Origin: Candidatus Arsenophonus triatominarum
Lineage (GTDB): Bacteria; Pseudomonadota; Gammaproteobacteria; Enterobacterales; Enterobacteriaceae
DNA: 64,000 bases
Assembly: GCF_001640365.1 (NCBI RefSeq)
Contig: NZ_LWMI01000012.1
Coordinates: forward strand, 55,462-119,461
Direction: 5' to 3'
The notes under the pieces were generated by a model. It was not told the origin of the DNA. It searched no databases and saw nothing but the letters and a program-made list of their open reading frames with translations. This document shows, in pieces, positions 56,011-64,000 of the stretch (position 1 is its first letter; each line of letters opens with the position of its first letter). Position numbers and translations under genes: made by a program.

Positions 56011-59000
56011 TTATACTTGATGTGACTGAAAATCAGTTATTAAGTGTCTGACGAAAGTGAGCCTTTCAGCATAATTGATTAGTGGTTTAACAAATTTCAA
56101 TTTATTAGGCCCATCTAGGCGATAAATATCAACTGAGTTTTGCAGTAACGCGATAAGAAAAGCCGCGTTTACTTTATTTTGTTCACTAAATTCAATAAAT
56201 CCGCCTTTTTCATGAGCTTCTATTCGTTTAATGCCTAATGCTTGTGCATGCATCCGGATGGCAGTAGATTGTAGTAACTGCTTGCCTGCATCAGGCAGGC
56301 TACCAAAACGATCAATAAGTTCAATTTTTAACTCATCCAGCTCATTGTCATTTTTGGCGCTGGCAATCCTTTTATAAAACGATAATCGGAGATTTGCGTC
56401 GGGAATATAGTCATCCGGCAGTAGTACCGGCATTCTTAACTCAATTTCAGTCTGTTGGCTGGTAAGTTCTTCTAAAGAAGGTTCCTTGCCTTGCTTTAAA
56501 GCCTCAACGGCGTTTTCTAGCAGTTCCATATAAAGTGTAAATCCGATGGTGGTCATCTGTCCGCTTTGTTCTTCACCAAGTAACTCGCCAGCACCACGAA
56601 TTTCTAAATCATGGGTAGCCAATGCAAAGCCAGCGCCAAGATCTTCTAGTGCTGCGATCGCTTCAAGCCGTTTTTGCGCGTCACCCGTCATAGCTTTCGA
56701 GTGTGGTGTTAAAAGATAAGCATAAGCTTGATGATAAGAGCGGCCAACCCTGCCACGCAATTGATGTAATTGCGCTAAACCAAAATGATCTGCACGTTCA
56801 ATAATAATAGTATTAGCGGTAGGAATATCGATTCCGGTTTCAATAATGGTGGTGCAAATTAATACATTGAACCGTTGTCGATGGAAATCGGTCATTACCC
56901 GCTCTAGATCTCTTTCGCGCATTTGACCATGGCCAATTACAAAACGCGCTTCAGGTACCAGCGACGCCAAACGCTCTTTGGCTTTTTCAATATATTTTAC
57001 ATCATTAAACAGATAGTAAACTTGTCCACCCCGTAATATTTCACGCAAAATTGCTTCCCGCACAATTAAATCATCATATTGACGAACAAAGGTTTTAACC
57101 GATAATCGACGAGAAGGCGGAGTGGCAATAATCGACAGATCACGCATCCCACTCATTGCCATATTAAGGGTTCGAGGAATGGGTGTTGCCGTTAATGTTA
57201 GAATATCAACATTAGCTCGCATCGATTTAATTAATTCTTTATGGCGAACACCGAAGCGATGCTCTTCATCAACAATTAATAACCCAAGTGTTTTCCAACG
57301 GATATCATTTTGCAGTAATTTATGGGTACCAATTAAGATATCCACTTTTCCTTCAGCCGCTGCGTTGATAATCTGTTGCTGCTCTTTGTTACTACGAAAG
57401 CGTGACAGCATTTCAATCCGTACTGGCCAGTTTGCAAAACGGTCGCGAAAATTATCGAAGTGTTGTTGCGCCAATAGCGTTGTAGGTACCAACACGGCAA
57501 CTTGTTGATTATTGGTTATTGCCAGGAATGCTGCTCGCATCGCTACTTCGGTTTTACCAAAGCCGACATCACCACAAACTAAGCGATCCATGGCAATGGG
57601 TTGACACATATCGCTTAAAACGGCATTAATTGCCTGTTCTTGATCAACGGTTGTTTCGAAGGGAAAACCTTGGCAAAAAAGCTGATATTGCATTTTATCG
57701 TGCTTGAAAGCAAAACCTGGCTTTATGCTACGCTGAGCATGAAAATCTAACAGTTCTGCCGCCACATCACGAATTTTTTCAGCTGCTTTTTGTTTCGCTT
57801 TAGTCCAAACATCAGCACCTAATTTATGTAGTGGTGCACTTTCATCACCGCCGCCACTATAACGGCTAATTAAATTTAGCGATGAAACCGGAACATAAAG
57901 TTTATCATTGCCTGCATAAGTCAGCATCAAGTACTCAGCTTGAATACCGCCTGCGGCTAAAGTGGTTAAACCTTGATAACGTCCAACACCATGTTCAAGG
58001 TGAACAACCGGTTGTCCGGGGCGTAACTCTGCCAGATTACGGATCAAAAAATCGGTATTAATCGATTTACGTTGTTCAGTATGACGTTGAGTAACCCGTT
58101 TACCTAAAATATCGCTTTCACAAATAAGAGCTATTTGTTGATCCTGATTAGTAAAACCCTGTTCAGCTGCACCCATGGTGATATAAAAGCCTGGCTTATT
58201 GGCTTCACACAGCATTTTAATCTTAATAGGGTTGATTTTTATCCGTGCTAATAGCTCTTGTACTGTTTCAAGCCGTCCGGCACTTTCTGCGGAAAAAATA
58301 ATTCGGCCAGCAAAATTTTTGCTGAACTGCTCCAGTTTATCAAGTGGGGCTTTATTTTGCTGGCTGATACTTAAATCAGGTAAAGCTAAGTAGGGCAGGT
58401 TAGTGTTGCCTGCTTTTTGACCGACCTGCTCAACTGAAATTTTGATACGTGGCCAAGTTTTAAGGGCGTGATTGAGTTGTTCGCTATTTAGCCAAAGTGT
58501 AACAGGCGGTAGTAGCGGACGCATGGGATCAACATTTCGGCTCTCATAGCGCTGACAAGTGTCAGCCCAAAATCTACTAGCCGCCGCTGCTAAATCTTGC
58601 GTGATCAATAAAGTATTAGCAGGGAAGTAGTCAAATAAAGAAGATAGTGGTTGATTGAAAAAAAGAGGCTGCCAATATTCAATTCCCGCTGGCATTATTT
58701 TTTTACTAATTTGTTGATAGATATGCTCAGGATCACGCCGTACGTCGAAATGTTCACGCCATTGGCTACGGAATAACTCAATAGCTTTATCATCTGTTGG
58801 GAATTCGTGAGCGGGCAGTAGATTTATTTGCTCAACTTCGCTGATAGTCAGTTGACTATCAACATCAAAAGTTCTTAAGCTATCAATTTCATCATCAAAA
58901 AAGTCAATCCGATATGGATTATCGCTGCCCATTGGAAAGAGATCAAGTAACGCTCCACGAGTAGCATATTCTCCATGTTCGAGTACTTGTTCAACATGTC

Positions 59001-59448
59001 GGTAACCGACTTTATCAAGATTGTTACGCAAATTTTCACGTGAGAGCTTGTCGCCTTTATGCATTACCAGTGCATTGCTGATTAGGAAATCAGCAGGGCA
59101 AACTTTTTGCATTAATGTATTAACCGGAACAATTAACAAACCTTTTGTTAAGGGTAGTCGATAAAGATTGACTAAGCGCGCAGAAATAATTTCTTGATGT
59201 GGTGAAAAACTATCATAAGGTAGTGTTTCCCAATCCGAAAGCATTGTCACTGAATTTTGCGAAAATTGTTGTATTTCATCACATAATTTTAAGGCATTAT
59301 GCGTATCTTGAGTGATTAAAACGACAAGACCTTGATGGCGTTCGACAATATCAGCACACTCAACAGCGGCTGCCGCGCCAATTAGACACCCCAAATGGCG
59401 AGTATCACCTTGCTTTTTGGGTAGTTGGTAACAATATTTTGCCGGCAT
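56011..59448 (-). CDS. mfd: Transcription-repair coupling factor
   Basis: 1145 residues (E. coli 1148). Domain order: UvrB-like N-terminus (1-about 330), RNA polymerase interaction domain around 476 (LRPGQPVVHLEHGVGRYQGL), then RecG-like helicase motor with Walker A GDVGFGKTEVA near 625, DEEHRFGVRHKE near 727, LTATPIPRTLNMAMSG, and RADHFGLAQLHQLRGRVGRS, and the C-terminal TRCF domain (LRMPVLLPDDYIPDANLRLS). It removes stalled RNA polymerase and recruits UvrA. The frame is complete, in contrast to the wrecked ndh next door. It is divergent from lolC with about 195 bp between. Confidence 0.97.
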   Translation of the reverse strand: MPAKYCYQLPKKQGDTRHLGCLIGAAAAVECADIVERHQGLVVLITQDTHNALKLCDEIQQFSQNSVTMLSDWETLPYDSFSPHQEIISARLVNLYRLPLTKGLLIVPVNTLMQKVCPADFLISNALVMHKGDKLSRENLRNNLDKVGYRHVEQVLEHGEYATRGALLDLFPMGSDNPYRIDFFDDEIDSLRTFDVDSQLTISEVEQINLLPAHEFPTDDKAIELFRSQWREHFDVRRDPEHIYQQISKKIMPAGIEYWQPLFFNQPLSSLFDYFPANTLLITQDLAAAASRFWADTCQRYESRNVDPMRPLLPPVTLWLNSEQLNHALKTWPRIKISVEQVGQKAGNTNLPYLALPDLSISQQNKAPLDKLEQFSKNFAGRIIFSAESAGRLETVQELLARIKINPIKIKMLCEANKPGFYITMGAAEQGFTNQDQQIALICESDILGKRVTQRHTEQRKSINTDFLIRNLAELRPGQPVVHLEHGVGRYQGLTTLAAGGIQAEYLMLTYAGNDKLYVPVSSLNLISRYSGGGDESAPLHKLGADVWTKAKQKAAEKIRDVAAELLDFHAQRSIKPGFAFKHDKMQYQLFCQGFPFETTVDQEQAINAVLSDMCQPIAMDRLVCGDVGFGKTEVAMRAAFLAITNNQQVAVLVPTTLLAQQHFDNFRDRFANWPVRIEMLSRFRSNKEQQQIINAAAEGKVDILIGTHKLLQNDIRWKTLGLLIVDEEHRFGVRHKELIKSMRANVDILTLTATPIPRTLNMAMSGMRDLSIIATPPSRRLSVKTFVRQYDDLIVREAILREILRGGQVYYLFNDVKYIEKAKERLASLVPEARFVIGHGQMRERDLERVMTDFHRQRFNVLICTTIIETGIDIPTANTIIIERADHFGLAQLHQLRGRVGRSYHQAYAYLLTPHSKAMTGDAQKRLEAIAALEDLGAGFALATHDLEIRGAGELLGEEQSGQMTTIGFTLYMELLENAVEALKQGKEPSLEELTSQQTEIELRMPVLLPDDYIPDANLRLSFYKRIASAKNDNELDELKIELIDRFGSLPDAGKQLLQSTAIRMHAQALGIKRIEAHEKGGFIEFSEQNKVNAAFLIALLQNSVDIYRLDGPNKLKFVKPLINYAERLTFVRHLITDFQSHQV

Positions 59449-59644
59449 AAGGATTAATTAATTCTCATTGATAGAAATTGTAATACTTGTTTTGTTGACA
59501 CTAAAACAAACGAAAAATAGTCTAATCTGTATAAGTTAGATATAAAAAATCGTAAAACTTTGGCTTAGGGTGGTTCCATTCAGTGACGCTACCCTTTATT
59601 ATCGCCAAACACTTTGCTTTGGCAACAGAGGTATATCGGATTTC

Positions 59645-60847
59645 ATGTCTCAGTCTGTTATCTTTTATATTGGTCTACGTTACATGCGTGGACGAACAGG
59701 CGACCGATTTGGTCGGTTCGTATCGAGTTTATCTACAATTGGCATTGCATTAGGCGTTATGGCATTAATTACCGTCACTGCTGTTATGAATGGTTTTGAA
59801 CGTTCATTGCAGCAGAGTATTTTAGCATATATGCCACAGGCTATTTTAACGACACCTAAAGGTAATCTCAATCCCAATCAATATCCAGCAAAAAATGCAA
59901 CCTATCTAGAAGGAATCGAGAGCATTGCCCCAATTGTAGAAAATGATGTTGTATTGCAAAGCAGCCAAAATGTGGGGGTTGCGGTCATGATTGGCATTGA
60001 TGAAGAGTCAACCGAGCCTTTGTTAAATCATCTGCAAGATGTTGATCCTTCAGTATTAACTGCCGGTAGTTACCACGTTATTTTAGGCGTAAAATTGGCT
60101 GAGCAACTAGAGCTAAAGAGGGGGGATCAATTGAGATTAATTGTCCCAGGTGTTAGTCAACTTACGCCAATGGGCAGAATACCCAGTCAGCGTTTATTCA
60201 CGGTAGCAGGCTTTTTTGCTACCGAAGGTGAAGCCGATAATAGCGAATTATTGGTTAATCAACAGGACGCGGCACGATTAATGCGTTATCCGATCGGTAA
60301 TATTACGGGTTGGCGTCTTTATCTTAACGCACCTTTAACCGTTGATAACTTGAGTCAACAGACGTTACCAGCAGGTATGGTATGGCAGGATTGGCGCGAA
60401 CGAAAGGGTGAGTTTTTTCAGGCAGTGAGAATGGAAAAAAATATGATGGGATTATTATTGAGTCTCATTATTGCCGTGGCAGCTTTTAATATTGTTACTT
60501 CACTTTCATTATTGGTTATGGAAAAACAGTCTGAAGTGGCTATTTTGCAAACATTAGGTTTAAAGCGAGGCCAGATTATGGCTATTTTTATGTTACAGGG
60601 AGCAGGGGCAGGCATCATTGGTACCATCATTGGATCATTATTAGGTCTATTTATCGCAAGCCAGCTTAATATAATAATGCCTATGTTAGGTTTGTTGGCT
60701 AAAGGAATCGAATTACCGATATCTATTGATCCTGCTCGTATTATATTAATCGCTTTATCTTCAATCGCTATCTCATTATTGGCCACCCTTTATCCATCTT
60801 GGCGTGCAGCCACCGTTCAACCTGCAGAGGCTTTACGTTATGAATAA
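59645..60847 (+). CDS. lolC: Lipoprotein-releasing ABC transporter permease
   Basis: 400 residues from ATG 59645, preceded by AGAGG. An N-terminal membrane helix ([20 protein letters not shown]), a MacB_PCD-type periplasmic domain and three C-terminal helices (FtsX-like, for example [20 protein letters not shown]). It forms LolCDE with LolD and LolE to pull mature lipoproteins from the inner membrane to LolA. In-frame codons further upstream (from 59570) lack homology. It overlaps lolD. Confidence 0.95.
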   Translation: MSQSVIFYIGLRYMRGRTGDRFGRFVSSLSTIGIALGVMALITVTAVMNGFERSLQQSILAYMPQAILTTPKGNLNPNQYPAKNATYLEGIESIAPIVENDVVLQSSQNVGVAVMIGIDEESTEPLLNHLQDVDPSVLTAGSYHVILGVKLAEQLELKRGDQLRLIVPGVSQLTPMGRIPSQRLFTVAGFFATEGEADNSELLVNQQDAARLMRYPIGNITGWRLYLNAPLTVDNLSQQTLPAGMVWQDWRERKGEFFQAVRMEKNMMGLLLSLIIAVAAFNIVTSLSLLVMEKQSEVAILQTLGLKRGQIMAIFMLQGAGAGIIGTIIGSLLGLFIASQLNIIMPMLGLLAKGIELPISIDPARIILIALSSIAISLLATLYPSWRAATVQPAEALRYE

Positions 60848-61544
60848 TTCTCCGCTATTAGTTTGCCAGGACCTCTGTAAATGTTATCAAGATGGCAAAA
60901 TTTCGACTAATGTACTTAAAAATATCTCCTTCTCAATCAATAAAAGTGAAATGATGGCAATTCTGGGTAGTTCAGGCTCTGGCAAGAGTACGCTACTGCA
61001 TTTATTGGGTGGATTAGATACGCCAACTAGCGGTGATGTCATTTTTGATGGTAAAAAAATTATCTCACTTTCTACCAATGGGAGAGCTGAACTACGCAAT
61101 CAGAAGTTGGGGTTTATTTATCAATTTCATCACCTATTACCGGATTTTACTGCGTTGGAAAATGCAATGATGCCATTATTAATTGGCGGAATGACTTGCG
61201 TGAAAGCGCAGCAAAAAGCGAGTGAGATGTTAGCAGCAGTAGGTTTATCGCATCGAGTTAATCATCGCTCCGCTGAATTATCTGGCGGTGAGCGGCAGCG
61301 AGTTGCAATTGCTCGGGCAATTGTTAATGAACCTGCTTTAGTACTGGCGGATGAACCGACCGGTAATTTGGACTTACACAATGCAGATGTCATTTTTGAT
61401 TTATTAATGGATCTTAATCGACAAAAAGGGACGGCATTTTTAGTTGTGACTCATGATTTGCGACTTGCCGGTCGTTTAACTCGTCAGCTGGAAATGCGGG
61501 ATGGTTATTTACAGGATGATCAGAGCTTAATGGGAGTGCAATGA
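60840..61544 (+). CDS. lolD: Lipoprotein-releasing ABC transporter ATPase
   Basis: 234 residues from ATG 60840, overlapping the lolC stop by 8 bp. Walker [12 protein letters not shown]-loop [10 protein letters not shown], signature [14 protein letters not shown], Walker [13 protein letters not shown], and H-loop VVTHD are all present. It overlaps lolE by 4 bp. Confidence 0.96.
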   Translation: MNNSPLLVCQDLCKCYQDGKISTNVLKNISFSINKSEMMAILGSSGSGKSTLLHLLGGLDTPTSGDVIFDGKKIISLSTNGRAELRNQKLGFIYQFHHLLPDFTALENAMMPLLIGGMTCVKAQQKASEMLAAVGLSHRVNHRSAELSGGERQRVAIARAIVNEPALVLADEPTGNLDLHNADVIFDLLMDLNRQKGTAFLVVTHDLRLAGRLTRQLEMRDGYLQDDQSLMGVQ

Positions 61545-62794
61545 TCATGGCGGAATTACCCCGTGCGTTAAAAATTGCACTTCGTTTTAGTCAAGGCAAG
61601 AAAAGAGCTGGCTTGGTTTCATTGATCTCGATTATTTCTACACTAGGTATTGTGCTTGGCGTTGCAGTGTTGATTATTGGCTTAAGTGCAATGAATGGTT
61701 TTGAACGTGAATTAAAAAATCGCATACTTTCAGTTATCCCTCATGGACAAATTGCGGCAGTCAATCAGCCTTATTTAAATTGGCAAGCTGATTTAGATAA
61801 GGTTCGACAAACACCAGGGGTTGTTGGAGTATCACCCTATATTAATTTTACTGGGTTGCTCGAAAAGGGGAGCGCATTGAAAGCGATCCAGGTAGCCGGT
61901 GTTGATTTATCGTCAGAGCGATCAGTTAGTTCGTTACCTAATTTTATCTTGAATGATGCCTGGCAAAAATTAAAACCCGGCAATAACGAAATTATTTTAG
62001 GTCAAGGTGTGGCAGAAACATTAAAAGTTTCGCCTGGAGATCATATTACCATCATGATCCCTAATCATGATGATAAATTACGTATTCAGCAACCGAATCT
62101 AATTAGTGTCACGGTTATTGGCGTATTCAAATTAGATGGTATGTTAGATCATCAGCTGGCAATTGTACCATTGCAAGATGCGCAGCAATATTTAGCCTAT
62201 GGTGATGGTGTTACTGGTTTTCAGATCAGTGTGAATGATGTTTTTGCTGCCAATAAAGTGGTTTATGATGCCGGTATAAATACTGGCCATTATGTCACTA
62301 TTAAAAGTTGGATAGCGGATTATGGTTACATGTATAACGATATTCAAATGGTGCGTGGCATAATGTATCTGGCCATGATTTTGGTAATTGGTGTCGCCTG
62401 TTTTAATATTGTCTCTACGCTGGTAATGGCAGTGAAAGATAAAAGCACTGATATTGCGGTGTTGAGAACACTCGGTGCTAAAGATAGTTTTATTCGTGCT
62501 ATTTTTTTATGGTATGGATTAATAACGGGAATGGTTGGTTGTTTTATTGGTATGTTAGTCGGGATTTTTATATCACTAAATTTAACGACTATTATTAAAT
62601 GTATAGAAAATATTGTTGGTCATCCTATTTTGTCAGGTGATGTTTATTTTATTGATTTTTTACCCTCTGAGCTCCATATTACCGATGTATTTTATGTCAT
62701 GTTAACAACATTAATTTTAAGTTTACTCGCAAGTTGGTATCCAGCTAAACGGGCAACAAAAATAGATCCGGCGCGAATTTTAAGTGGGCAATAA
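61541..62794 (+). CDS. lolE: Lipoprotein-releasing ABC transporter permease
   Basis: 417 residues with the LolE hallmarks: [98 protein letters not shown] and [20 protein letters not shown]. Same membrane topology as LolC. It closes the translationally coupled lolCDE unit. Confidence 0.96.
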   Translation: MIMAELPRALKIALRFSQGKKRAGLVSLISIISTLGIVLGVAVLIIGLSAMNGFERELKNRILSVIPHGQIAAVNQPYLNWQADLDKVRQTPGVVGVSPYINFTGLLEKGSALKAIQVAGVDLSSERSVSSLPNFILNDAWQKLKPGNNEIILGQGVAETLKVSPGDHITIMIPNHDDKLRIQQPNLISVTVIGVFKLDGMLDHQLAIVPLQDAQQYLAYGDGVTGFQISVNDVFAANKVVYDAGINTGHYVTIKSWIADYGYMYNDIQMVRGIMYLAMILVIGVACFNIVSTLVMAVKDKSTDIAVLRTLGAKDSFIRAIFLWYGLITGMVGCFIGMLVGIFISLNLTTIIKCIENIVGHPILSGDVYFIDFLPSELHITDVFYVMLTTLILSLLASWYPAKRATKIDPARILSGQ

Positions 62795-62989
62795 CAGTTG
62801 TTATTTTTGCTGTCATTATCTAAAAAAGGCGATGGTTTGATTGAAAGTAATGGGTCGTTTAGCATGAAAAAGGATACTGTCCAATGATGCGGTTTTATTG
62901 TCGACTTAGAAAGTTACGTAAAAGAAAAAATTACATCGACAAAGATTTCGTTGTTGCCTTTTTTACCGAGACAAACAGTTGATTGATAA
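62795..62989. other. lolE-cobB gap; nagK absent, remnant of the long CobB N-terminus
   Basis: E. coli has nagK here. About 195 bp remain. From ATG 62884 a frame reads [32 protein letters not shown], resembling the basic N-terminal extension of the long E. coli CobB form, but it ends before the core starts. Confidence 0.5.
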
Positions 62990-63644
62990 GATGAAAACAA
63001 AAAAAGTTGTCGTGTTAACCGGCGCAGGGATTTCAGCTGAGTCTGGAATTCGCACTTTTCGCGCAACGGATGGTTTATGGGAAGAACATCGGGTTGAAGA
63101 TGTTGCAACACCTGAAGGTTTTGTTAGAGATCCAGAGTTAGTACAACGTTTTTACAATCAGCGTCGTTATCAATTACAGCAAGCGGATATAAAACCCAAC
63201 GCAGCCCATTATGCGTTAGCAAAATTAGAACATTTCCTGGGTGATAATTTTTTATTAGTTACACAAAATATCGATAACTTACATGAAAAAGCGGGTAATA
63301 GACGCATTGTTCATATGCATGGTGAATTATTAAAAGCTCGCTGCTGTCAATCAGGTCAGGTTATTGAATGGAAAGGAGATCTAACAACCGAAGACCGTTG
63401 TCACTGTTGCCAATTTCCTCAACCTTTGCGTCCCCATATTGTTTGGTTTGGTGAAATGCCACTAGGCATGGAGGTGATTTATCAAGCTTTATCATCAGCG
63501 GATATTTTTGTCACAATTGGTACATCGGGATATGTTTATCCTGCCGCTGGGTTTGTACATGAAGCTAAACTTGCTGGTGCACATACCGTTGAATTGAATC
63601 TTGAACCCAGCCAGGTTGAAAGCCAGTTTGATGAAAAACATTAA
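62990..63644 (+). CDS. cobB: NAD-dependent protein deacylase (sirtuin), C-terminus shortened
   Basis: 217 residues from ATG 62990. NAD-binding [33 protein letters not shown], catalytic His in MHGELLKA, zinc cysteines CCQ and CHCC, and [16 protein letters not shown] and [10 protein letters not shown] are in order. CobB removes acetyl and succinyl groups from lysines, including that of acetyl-CoA synthetase. E. coli continues about 30 residues further (EKYYGPASQVVPEFVEKLL). Here a 1-bp change gives EKH-stop, and VLPQKLVEKLY appears in another frame just after. All catalytic parts lie before the break, so activity is possible. Confidence 0.9.
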
Positions 63645-63835
63645 TGGTGCTGCCACAAAAATTGGTTGAAAAATTATATTAGCGGGCTACTTGCAGAGAT
63701 CAAAAGTATGATTAAGTAATAATGCATGTTTATTAATATATCTGCTAAACACTGATTTTGGACGCAATAATTGTCATTAATCCCTTTCGCATAAGCATTA
63801 ATGCGGTATTAGCTCATTGGGGGAAGAGAAATGGA
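63645..63835. other. Tail of cobB in another frame, then no gene
   Basis: The first 45 bp encode the lost CobB C-terminus out of frame. The rest has no supported gene up to MITE-A copy 9. Confidence 0.5.
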
Positions 63836-64000
63836 CACGAGTTTCGCACAGGCATATAAAATTCCAGAAATGGCTTAAAAGCAATGGTTAATTTGCAAGT
63901 TACTAAAACGTATAAATTTGTTTAAATTACAATAAGTTGCTTTTAATTATAAGATTTTGTCTATTTATATATTATGCTGAATTAAACTTAAAAATAGAGC
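63836..64000 (+). repeat. MITE-A copy 9, cut by the window end
   Basis: CACGAGTTTCGCAC followed by the usual MITE-A body with a 1-bp deletion near 63947. The right terminus lies beyond base 64000. Confidence 0.92.

Overview
The window is a chromosome segment from an AT-rich, IS-loaded member of the Enterobacterales. The surviving backbone follows the Escherichia coli gene order at two loci: the tRNA-Val/tRNA-Lys cluster with gltX and tRNA-Ala, and pabC-mltG-tmk-holB-tatD-hinT-lpoB-thiK-nagZ-ndh followed by mfd-lolCDE-cobB. Low GC, many fresh pseudogenes (pabC, nagZ, ndh), lost neighbours (ptsG, ycfL, ycfP, nagK) and the IS load fit a recently host-restricted insect symbiont of the Arsenophonus/Sodalis/Hamiltonella kind. 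The genus cannot be fixed from the sequence alone.

Layout. 1-4.85 kb: remains of IS982, IS4 and IS256 elements mixed with phage-type genes (a T4 endonuclease V-like glycosylase, an AmiD-like amidase, a broken Rz spanin). 4.85-9.7 kb: one IS481 element holding an IS3 that holds an IS630 that holds another IS630, with an IS5-type element alongside. 9.7-12.2 kb: broken phage genes (KilAC antirepressor, MT-A70 methylase, AlpA-like). 12.2-17.5 kb: two copies of a DDE element with CACGAG ends (called ISA here) carrying IS630 insertions, a thioester-reductase fragment, and four tRNA genes. 17.6-19.3 kb: gltX and tRNA-Ala, with an integrase remnant at the tRNA. 19.6-29.2 kb: IS982, IS481, IS3, IS5 and IS21 debris, one orphan gene and a second integrase remnant. 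29.4-34.5 kb: a phosphoethanolamine transferase-like gene and a DUF6880-like gene between IS copies. 34.9-38.4 kb: an IS10-like remnant, IS3 and ISA. 38.5-45.4 kb: the pabC to nagZ block. 45.4-55.9 kb: nagZ is cut off by mobile DNA, and ndh is split by a nested stack of about 6.1 kb. 56-63.7 kb: mfd, lolCDE and cobB.

Working genes: glutamyl-tRNA synthetase and its linked tRNAs; septal and peptidoglycan functions (mltG, lpoB); replication supply (tmk, holB); transcription-coupled repair (mfd); lipoprotein export (lolCDE); sirtuin deacylase (cobB, frayed C-terminus).

Mobile DNA: 12 IS630 copies (881 bp, TA target), 6 IS481, 4 IS3 plus fragments, 4 IS5-type, 4 ISA, 2 IS256, 2 IS982, IS10-, IS4- and IS21-type remnants, and two short non-autonomous families. 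MITE-A (9 copies, about 192 bp) shares its ends and 5-bp target duplication with ISA. MITE-B (2 copies, 189 bp) shares its ends and 3-bp duplication with the IS5-type element. The most notable structures are an apparent IS630 composite transposon (52787-54700) and the exactly reconstructable nested insertion in ndh. No CRISPR array, rRNA gene or replication origin was seen.
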